This document shows, one piece after another, positions 60,901 to 64,000 of a DNA stretch of 64,000 nt. This DNA is from Echinococcus granulosus (taxonomy: Eukaryota; Platyhelminthes; Cestoda; Cyclophyllidea; Taeniidae), in assembly GCF_000524195.1 (NCBI RefSeq), contig NW_020170465.1, positions 38,497 through 102,496 on the forward strand, given 5' to 3'. The notes beneath the pieces are model-generated. The model did not search any database, was not told the DNA's origin, and saw nothing but the letters and a program-made list of their open reading frames with translations. Position 1 is the first letter of the stretch, and every line of letters begins with the position of its first letter. Position numbers and translations under genes: made by a program.

Positions 60901-63413
60901 CGACGGCAAAATCTCTGATCACTGATGTCAACCAGTGTCAAACTTATCAGCGGTCTACCAAAACTAAAATTTGAAATGTAGGTTCATGATACTCTGTTTT
61001 GGATTATATTTTTCCCTATTCATAAATAATATCGTGCCTAGGAAGATCACCTATCTACCCGCCCTTCACTCCCTTTCTCCCTCTTTAGTTAGCTGGAGGA
61101 GTCATTTAGTCCCTACTAGAGGTGATCAATCGTGTCGAATGCCTCCTCCTCGAAGCCAATCGAGAAGGTAAACATGGAGTGGAAGCTAGAAGTAAGAAGA
61201 GCGGCAGCTTTACTCATTCAACAAAAAAACCTCCCCTCGATTTATTGTATGCGTGCTGCAATGTACGTACCTCCCCAAGAGGTGCAATAAATAAGCAGGC
61301 TAAGGGAGATAACCGAAGCAGCAGCTCTTAATATACCACCATAAACTGTGTCTAAGTGCTCGGTTCTCCTCTCTTTTCCGCGCCACTCCTCTCCTCCCTT
61401 TTCCTCACTTTTGTCATAGACGGGATAATTACCAAGCTCATGGAGGCACGATTGTGCAACCTAGAGTTATACTGCCCCGTGATAACGGGTAAAACGAGAA
61501 GTCTTTAGCCGACTGATGAAGAAGCGGAATTTGAGAGAACAGACGACTAGCTAAGTGGAACACAAAAGGTGGGGAAAAGGTGCCTCCTGTTTTGTGGTTG
61601 CGTAACAAAATGAGAAAAGCCTGTCTGTACTTATGTGAGAAGACCGATGTGTGGGTTTTGCTGCTTTGCTCTACAGCCGACTAGACGACTAGTTTAAAAC
61701 TTTGATTTAATTATTTTCCGGCCATCTTGGAGCAAAACGGTGCAAAAAAATATTATGTTAAAAATCCATTAGTTCAAAAACTAGGTGGAGGCAACTTTGG
61801 TGTTAGGTGTGGTGATATCTCTCATCAACTGGATATTTCCAGCCTCCGTGACGATGTGGTGAACCTTACAGCTCCTTCTCACGTTTGTAAAGAGGCTTCT
61901 ATCAGGGTTGTGTGCATGCTATAACGGATAGGACGCTTTAACCTGCACCAATGAAAAGTGGTCATCTCTGTCAGGTGTCAAAAAAGGCATATATGGGCAG
62001 CTCTGTTGTCACTAGCCTCCTAAAAATGTGCGTTAATTTATCTCGCAGTGTGAATTTTGGGACCTAGGATTGCAACATCCTTATTCCCTGTCATAATACT
62101 GACCACATTAGTTACATAGATGGTCCATAGCTTGCTCAAATCTACCTAATTAACTTACTTCCACCTTATTTGCTTCTACTTTACATTCCTCCATGTTCTC
62201 TTTTTCCTGTCCTCTAGTCAAATCAATCAATGCTGAAACGATGAGTTGCCAGCCCTCATTTACTTGAATCACTCATGACTGCAATGTTTAGATTGAGAGA
62301 AGTGGAACGAAAACGGAATGCCTCCCAGAGCCATTAACTCGCCTCTTTGAGAATCTTCTACTGCATTGTGGTTCTCTCAGAAAATAGCATTTTCTCCAAG
62401 CAGGGGTCATTCTCTCACGTACTTTATAGGGATAGATCAAATGCAATAATACCCATGAATACCTGCAAATTGGCAATATTTCCCATTGCACCCAACTCCA
62501 GAAAATGAAAAAAAAAACAGTCAAAAAGGGATTTTTCGTGCCAACTTTTTGCCTAAATATGCTAGTAATTCTCCTGATTTCAAGTTACCCCTACCATTGT
62601 CTCCTCCGTAAGTGCGGAAAATTGTTAATAGGCACCCAGTACTCCCCGCGCCTTCTTTGTCTTTTATTCTGTATATTTAATAGCAGAAAAGCTTCAGAAA
62701 GTTGTAATTTTTAGTCATGTTTTTTTCTAGTTTGTAGTCCCTATTTCATTTTGATGTTGCCCAATAGGGGACCAATCAGAATATGCCCTTTTGCTTTGGC
62801 GGCCCGTTTAAGTAGCAAATTTCCACTTTGACATTCCTACAAACTTTTGCATAATGACAGATTGTTTAATAAATAAAACAAATTAAACAAGTGCTTACCT
62901 AATGTTAAAAATTGACTTTGTTGTGTCATTACTTTTCATTGCAACATTTCCAGCAGACCCTCATTCTTGATATTTTAAAATCTATGCTCACCTAGAAATC
63001 CTTCTTCTCGCTTTCACTAGTCGACCCAAAACTTTAAAATTTGTAAATCACTCTTCATTAGATGGTAAAAATTTTCACTGATAAGTGAATTAAGAGGAGA
63101 AAAAAGGCGGCAACGAGTTCCACTATGTGCTACCTTCCAATGAGGTGAGAGTGGGAACTAAGCCATTATCTCTGCGACTGATCAGAGGTGGAAGAATTTT
63201 AACTTCATCTAGCCATTTGGCTAACAAAAGTAGACGACCTACGCGTAACTAAAAATCGAGTGTTGGTGAGATCAATTGGGGTGCTGTCCTTGAACCACCG
63301 GACCAAAGGTGAAGGCTCGCCCTGGGTTCGACACTCCAGTTCCACTTTGTCGTTCTTCTTCGCCACAATGACCGAGAAGACATTCAGGAAGCGAGGAAAT
63401 CCCGATGGAGCTA
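18722..63413 (-). CDS. LAR: LAR-type (R2A) receptor protein tyrosine phosphatase, 5' end outside window
   Basis: Single-pass receptor phosphatase of the LAR/PTPRF, PTPRD, PTPRS, fly Lar and worm ptp-3 family. These bind heparan or chondroitin sulphate and synaptic adhesion partners and dephosphorylate phosphotyrosine in axon guidance, synapse and adhesion signalling. I assembled 26 exons, about 2,345 residues: Ig2, Ig3, eight FN3 domains, a membrane-proximal region, a TM helix ([19 protein letters not shown]), a His-rich juxtamembrane segment, D1 (WPDHGVP and [10 protein letters not shown], so catalytically competent), a D1-D2 linker and D2. D2 is diverged, with its signature loop reading [10 protein letters not shown]. 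Phases agree at all junctions except within Ig2, where a micro-exon must be missing. Signal peptide and Ig1 lie beyond 64000. No stop or frameshift is seen in any exon. Confidence 0.93.
18966..19784 (-). other. LAR: LAR intron (inside D2 P-loop codon)
   Basis: 819 nt; no exon or repeat recognised. Confidence 0.6.
19785..20266 (-). CDS. LAR: LAR exon: D2 middle, diverged WPD region
   Basis: Encodes [35 protein letters not shown], and later [20 protein letters not shown] ending at VHC. Where FTDWPEQGVP would be, there is a long insertion (about SHLSLLIG to GKGVFDD), so D2 has no recognisable WPD loop. Donor GTGAGT, two bases into a codon. Confidence 0.9.
20421..20675 (-). CDS. LAR: LAR exon: D2 phosphatase-like domain, start
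   Basis: Encodes [40 protein letters not shown], then [21 protein letters not shown]2 hallmarks ([12 protein letters not shown], EDFWRMxWE) are present. The KNRY tyrosine is Cys here. Donor GTACGT, phase 0. Confidence 0.92.
20865..21304 (-). CDS. LAR: LAR exon: end of D1 and D1-D2 linker
   Basis: Encodes [40 protein letters not shown], the D1 C-terminal helices with the VQTxEQYxFI motif. The linker is longer than in vertebrates, roughly 100 residues ([16 protein letters not shown] onward). Donor GTGAGT, phase 0. Confidence 0.9.
21305..21620 (-). other. LAR: LAR intron with palindrome
   Basis: 316 nt splitting the D1 P-loop. It contains the perfect palindrome TGTCACATATATGTGACA at 21462-21479. 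Confidence 0.7.
21462..21479. repeat. 18-bp perfect palindrome TGTCACATATATGTGACA
   Basis: Member of the GTCAC-N6-GTGAC family, inside the 316-nt D1 intron. Confidence 0.85.
21621..21790 (-). CDS. LAR: LAR exon: D1 catalytic loops
   Basis: Encodes [20 protein letters not shown] and [14 protein letters not shown]. Both the WPD loop with its general-acid Asp and the HC(X5)R P-loop are intact, so D1 should be active. The donor is GTTGGT; phase 2 to 1. Confidence 0.95.
21791..22290 (-). other. LAR: LAR intron
   Basis: 500 nt, nothing recognised. Confidence 0.5.
22291..22637 (-). CDS. LAR: LAR exon: D1 phosphatase, middle, with insertion
   Basis: Encodes [40 protein letters not shown], then an extra Ser/Thr/Ala-rich loop before [17 protein letters not shown]. 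The GP...FWRMVWE and MTRLEE...CxQYWP motifs are intact. Acceptor CTCTTTGTCCAAG, donor GTAAGT. Confidence 0.92.
22729..23030 (-). CDS. LAR: LAR exon: D1 phosphatase, start
   Basis: Encodes [56 protein letters not shown]. KNRYxN is the phosphotyrosine-recognition loop and DYINANxxDGY the family signature. Acceptor TTTATTGGTCAG, donor GTTTGT. Confidence 0.93.
23256..23897 (-). CDS. LAR: LAR exon: transmembrane helix and juxtamembrane region
   Basis: Acceptor ATTCTCTTATTAG, donor GTGAGT, 642 bp. A short extracellular stretch leads to the helix [19 protein letters not shown] followed by VCFLII. Cytoplasmic side: a His-rich run ([18 protein letters not shown]), Gly/Met/Ser-rich sequence and [18 protein letters not shown]. 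This is much longer than the vertebrate juxtamembrane segment. Confidence 0.88.
23898..24273 (-). other. LAR: LAR intron
   Basis: 376 nt, nothing recognised. Confidence 0.5.
24274..24523 (-). CDS. LAR: LAR exon: membrane-proximal ectodomain, part 2
   Basis: Encodes [20 protein letters not shown] and [20 protein letters not shown], ending TPFNDAAT. The acidic, low-complexity stalk is not conserved outside close relatives as far as I can tell. Acceptor TTATTTTGCTAG, donor GTAGGT; phase 0 to 1. Confidence 0.78.
24524..24939 (-). other. LAR: LAR intron
   Basis: 416 nt, AT-rich, nothing recognised. Confidence 0.5.
24940..25268 (-). CDS. LAR: LAR exon: membrane-proximal ectodomain, part 1
   Basis: Encodes [40 protein letters not shown] and [18 protein letters not shown]. 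This matches the LAR region after the last FN3 that precedes ectodomain cleavage. I see no furin-type RxKR site. Donor GTAATA. Confidence 0.82.
25347..25590 (-). CDS. LAR: LAR exon: FN3-8, second part
   Basis: Encodes [20 protein letters not shown], then [20 protein letters not shown] and [10 protein letters not shown]. Acceptor TTCATCAACTTTAG, donor GTAAGT; phase 0 to 1. Confidence 0.85.
25664..25897 (-). CDS. LAR: LAR exon: end of FN3-7, start of FN3-8
   Basis: Encodes [20 protein letters not shown] and [17 protein letters not shown], completing FN3-7. Then [20 protein letters not shown] and [19 protein letters not shown] open FN3-8. Acceptor GTCCCCATGCAG, donor GTAGGT; phase 0 to 0. Confidence 0.88.
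26881..26979 (-). CDS. LAR: Candidate alternative terminal exon of the LAR gene
   Basis: After a 54-nt intron from the FN3-7 exon lies GTGGTATTTAG and an open frame in the right phase: [20 protein letters not shown], then [12 protein letters not shown] and a TAG. If used it would give a truncated, secreted ectodomain. I see no AATAAA behind it and cannot exclude a chance open frame. Confidence 0.25.
   Translation of the reverse strand, partial: DISEAILKYANPEEAGGLMTSLSPAWRLNRID
27034..27278 (-). CDS. LAR: LAR exon: FN3-7, first part
   Basis: Encodes [46 protein letters not shown] and [10 protein letters not shown]. Acceptor AACCTTACTAG, donor GTATGT; ends in phase 0. Two downstream exons could follow in frame (see 26881-26979). 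Confidence 0.86.
27279..29403 (-). other. LAR: LAR intron
   Basis: 2.1 kb. Contains a short CA-rich stretch near 28060-28100; no exon seen. Confidence 0.5.
29404..29769 (-). CDS. LAR: LAR exon: FN3-6 (complete domain)
   Basis: Encodes [60 protein letters not shown] and [19 protein letters not shown]. Acceptor TTTGACCTTTGCAG, donor GTGAGT; phase 1 to 1. Confidence 0.88.
29770..31522 (-). other. LAR: LAR intron
   Basis: 1.75 kb, very AT-rich, no exon or family repeat seen. Confidence 0.5.
31523..31615 (-). CDS. LAR: LAR exon: FN3-5, second part
   Basis: 93 bp encoding [20 protein letters not shown] and [10 protein letters not shown], the last two FN3 strands. Acceptor CCTATTTTAG after a 79-nt intron, donor GTGAGT; phase 1 to 1. 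Confidence 0.8.
31695..31991 (-). CDS. LAR: LAR exon: FN3-5, first part
   Basis: Encodes [45 protein letters not shown] and [14 protein letters not shown]. It is longer than a usual half FN3, with an acidic loop ([19 protein letters not shown]). Acceptor TACTTCATAG, donor GTAAGA. Confidence 0.8.
31992..32343 (-). other. LAR: LAR intron
   Basis: 352 nt between FN3-4 and FN3-5, nothing recognised. Confidence 0.5.
32344..32572 (-). CDS. LAR: LAR exon: FN3-4, second part
   Basis: Encodes [20 protein letters not shown], then [20 protein letters not shown] and [17 protein letters not shown]. Acceptor AATCTCTTTCAG, donor GTGAGT. The open frame runs past both ends. Confidence 0.87.
33450..34070. 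repeat. Tandem cluster of four diverged units carrying GTCAC palindromes
   Basis: Four units of about 150-175 bp. Each has, in order, a block like CTTT(T/C)AGTTT(T/C)GCAA, a TCTAC(A/T) stretch, a TAAT-containing stretch and then the palindrome: TGTCGCATATACATGACA at 33550-33567, GTCACACATACGTGAC at 33705-33720, GTCACATATACGCGAC at 33882-33897, GTCACGCATGCG at 34032-34043. Each palindrome is followed by (A)CAT(T)T-(G)-(A/T)TTAGA-like sequence. The units differ by many substitutions, so the array is old. Confidence 0.7.
35113..35128. repeat. Palindrome GTCACACATATGTGAC
   Basis: Near-perfect inverted repeat of the same family, about 1.1 kb from the cluster in the same intron, followed by ATGCGTTTATTA. 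Confidence 0.8.
35672..35847 (-). CDS. LAR: LAR exon: FN3-4, first part
   Basis: Too short for most ORF callers. Encodes [27 protein letters not shown], then [18 protein letters not shown]. Acceptor TTTCGGCCCTTAG, donor GTAAAA; phase 1 to 0. Confidence 0.85.
35848..36972 (-). other. LAR: LAR intron
   Basis: 1.1 kb, nothing recognised. Confidence 0.5.
36973..37278 (-). CDS. LAR: LAR exon: FN3-3 (complete domain)
   Basis: Encodes [40 protein letters not shown] and [20 protein letters not shown]. One exon encodes the whole FN3 domain. Acceptor CTCCGATTTAG, donor GTATGT; phase 1 to 1. Confidence 0.9.
37279..38822 (-). other. LAR: LAR intron
   Basis: 1.5 kb, no exon or clear repeat. Confidence 0.5.
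38823..39057 (-). CDS. LAR: LAR exon: FN3-2, second part
   Basis: Encodes [20 protein letters not shown] and [20 protein letters not shown], ending PVIVRPG. Acceptor GTTTCCTTGCAG, donor GTTTGT (T at +3); phase 0 to 1. Confidence 0.87.
39058..44825 (-). other. LAR: LAR intron with repeats
   Basis: 5.8 kb inside FN3-2. It contains a SINE-like copy near 44430-44605 and a worn palindrome unit near 44080-44150 (GCGTTACATATGCGGCAC). No exon found. Confidence 0.5.
44430..44605. repeat. SINE-like dispersed repeat, copy 1
   Basis: Consensus landmarks seen in this and the other copies, in order: TATGGCCG, GGCCTCTG, TGCCAGTAG.CCTCAG, CTGTACGACGG, TACATATTCT, CCAGTATTATGT (degenerate here), CGTCTTCA-GGAAGTC. 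No ORF and no obvious tRNA-derived head. Confidence 0.6.
44826..44926 (-). CDS. LAR: LAR exon: FN3-2, first part
   Basis: Encodes [34 protein letters not shown]. SxxxxSVSWxxP...NGPI is the first half of FN3. Acceptor TTTTGATTTTAG, donor GTAAAC; phase 1 to 0. Confidence 0.87.
45194..45209. repeat. Palindrome GTCACACCTTTGTGAC
   Basis: Arms GTCACA and TGTGAC around CCTT; same family, in the short intron between FN3-1 and FN3-2, 73 bases downstream of an exon end. Confidence 0.75.
45282..45462 (-). CDS. LAR: LAR exon: FN3-1, second part
   Basis: Encodes [20 protein letters not shown] and PVHFTTNQE, the classic LxGLxPxTxYxxxVxA end of an FN3 domain. Acceptor GTTCCTTTAG, donor GTGAGA. Confidence 0.88.
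45463..50319 (-). other. LAR: LAR intron
   Basis: 4.9 kb inside FN3-1. It holds a CATT/GTTC-rich simple stretch near 46675-46710 and a weak SINE-like fragment near 47300-47400. No exon found. Confidence 0.5.
50320..50624 (-). CDS. LAR: LAR exon: FN3-1, first part (diverged)
   Basis: Acceptor CTTCTCTTCCAG, donor GTAGGA. Starts [20 protein letters not shown], the usual proline-rich FN3 entry. It continues with an Ala/Thr/Ser-rich stretch ([17 protein letters not shown], then [14 protein letters not shown]) much longer than in vertebrate or fly LAR. Phase 0 at the end. Confidence 0.75.
50625..53716 (-). other. LAR: LAR intron with SINE-like copy
   Basis: 3.1 kb between Ig3 and FN3-1; holds the repeat copy at 52655-52845. 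No exon found. Confidence 0.5.
52655..52845. repeat. SINE-like dispersed repeat, copy 2
   Basis: Has TTATGGCCGTTG, GGCCTCTAAGTC, GCCAGTAGCCTCAGTGCC, TCTGTACG, CCAGTATTATGTCTTC and CGTCTTCAAGGAAGTCC. This is the best preserved copy. Confidence 0.65.
53717..53995 (-). CDS. LAR: LAR exon: Ig3
   Basis: Complete third Ig domain: [39 protein letters not shown], then [19 protein letters not shown]. As in other LAR proteins, Ig3 ends NxSCVAxSxxG without the usual DxGxY. The donor is the unusual GTTGGT; phase fits the next exon. Confidence 0.85.
53996..55654 (-). other. LAR: LAR intron
   Basis: 1.7 kb, with a worn palindrome (GACACATCTGTGAC at 54413-54426). No exon found. Confidence 0.5.
55655..55771 (-). 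CDS. LAR: LAR exon: second part of Ig2
   Basis: Acceptor CTCCTCTATTCCAG, donor GTAAGC. Encodes [20 protein letters not shown] and NSHGTRISP, the DxGxYxC end of Ig2 (human DQGKYECVATNSAGT). It starts needing one base from the preceding exon. Confidence 0.88.
57720..57895. repeat. SINE-like dispersed repeat, copy 3
   Basis: Shares GTGCCAGGTCAGTAGCCCCG, TACATATTCTCC, CCAGTATTATGATTGTAT and CGTCTTCAAGGCAGG with the other copies. Confidence 0.6.
60825..60910. repeat. SINE-like dispersed repeat, copy 4 (truncated)
   Basis: Only the left half is recognisable: TGGCGCTG, TGGTCTGGCCTCCGAGCC, ATGCCAGTA, TTGTACGACGGC. Confidence 0.5.
63243..63413 (-). CDS. LAR: LAR exon: first part of Ig2
   Basis: Acceptor TTTTTGTTACTTCAG, donor GTAGGT. 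Encodes [20 protein letters not shown], then [17 protein letters not shown], with the Ig cysteine and tryptophan. Human LAR has a GFP...MLCAASGNPDPEITWFKD segment at this place. It ends two bases into a codon, which does not fit the next visible exon. Confidence 0.85.
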
Positions 63414-64000
63414 CTGAAGTAACAAAAAGGGCAATTTGACTTGCGGAAGAAAAGTGCTTTTAGCAAATTCTTTTCTTCGGAAATCTGAAGCCTTTTGGGA
63501 CTAGTTTCTATTGTCTTCAATGTGGCTGGCCTAAAAATTTTGTCAAAATTTTCTTTTTATAGGTGGGTGTTGCCAGGAAGAAAATTCGCTGCATTTATTC
63601 AAGACAAACCAAAACTTCCGATTGCATTGGAGCACAGTGGTTGCGCCACACATGCTGAGAAGTGACAAGCCCGACTTTTGACTAATACCCAGTGGGTGTA
63701 TCATGGACCAGTCCACTCTAGACACCCTTGGTCGAGACGGTTAGTGTTTTCTAGAAGATTTTTAGACCCTAGTCTAAAATCTACTGTTTTATGGATTTCA
63801 AAACCTCCACTTCTGCAGTGAAATATACATTCTCATTCAAAAGTTGTATAGTACTTCTTAACATTCTTTTAGGTAGTATGTATTAGTAGTCACTTCCAAT
63901 CGTTTTAACCAGACCAATGATGGCCAAATTACAGCAAAAGATGTCTAAAAATTAAAGGTCACATCCTAAACATTCCCTCCATTTCAGTGTTTTTGGTCGT
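63414..64000 (-). other. LAR: LAR intron running off the window
   Basis: Nothing recognised; Ig1 and the signal peptide are not found here. Confidence 0.5.

Larger units (their letters stand above)
55772..63242 (-). other. LAR: Large LAR intron inside Ig2, probably hiding a micro-exon
   Basis: 7.5 kb between the two Ig2 exons. SINE-like copies lie near 57720-57900 and 60825-60910, a G tract at about 58688-58700 and GCT/CAG-type repeats near 58757-58805. The flanking phases cannot join directly, so a short exon whose length is 2 modulo 3 is expected but was not located. Confidence 0.5.

Overview
This is eukaryotic, animal-type DNA: split genes with GT-AG introns, AT-rich non-coding sequence, no operons and no ribosome-binding sites. 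Introns range from about 30 nt to over 7 kb. One gene is a LAR-type receptor tyrosine phosphatase, a family known only from animals. The mix of 30-36 nt introns with long ones, and a DyP-type peroxidase in an animal-like genome, suggest a flatworm, perhaps a tapeworm. That assignment is inference from style, not proof. A run of exactly 100 N at 5864-5963 is an assembly gap.

Layout. 1-2900: no confident gene; decayed direct repeats, and possibly unresolved 3' exons of the next gene. About 2922-4181 (minus strand): an FBXO7-like gene (N-terminal ubiquitin-like domain, FP-like region, start of an F-box) whose six chained exons keep frame across introns of 192, 34, 95, 30 and 36 nt. 4182-5386: a 1.2-kb divergent spacer that would hold both promoters. 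5387-11268 (plus strand): a DyP-type haem peroxidase with an N-terminal extension that looks like a mitochondrial presequence; one exon is lost in or near the gap. 11269-18721: gene-poor DNA with a decayed second copy of the FBXO7-like gene (about 14838-15530) and two copies of a long dispersed repeat. 18722-63413 (minus strand): 26 exons of a LAR/PTPRF/PTPRD/PTPRS-type (R2A) receptor tyrosine phosphatase, running off the right edge so that the signal peptide and first Ig domain are absent. Visible parts, N to C: Ig2, Ig3, eight fibronectin III domains, a membrane-proximal region, a transmembrane helix, a histidine-rich juxtamembrane segment, an active-looking D1 phosphatase domain and a D2 domain whose signature loop has lost its arginine.

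Exon phases agree at every junction of the receptor except Ig2, where a micro-exon must be missing, which supports the model strongly. The receptor's introns carry two repeat families: a 16-18 bp GTCAC...GTGAC palindrome, tandem at about 33450-34070 and scattered elsewhere, and a SINE-like element with copies near 44440, 52660, 57720 and 60830. The DyP and LAR genes are convergent. Nothing suggests that the three genes work in one pathway: FBXO7 proteins are ubiquitin-ligase and proteasome adaptors, DyP enzymes are haem peroxidases, and LAR receptors act in axon guidance, synapse formation and cell adhesion.
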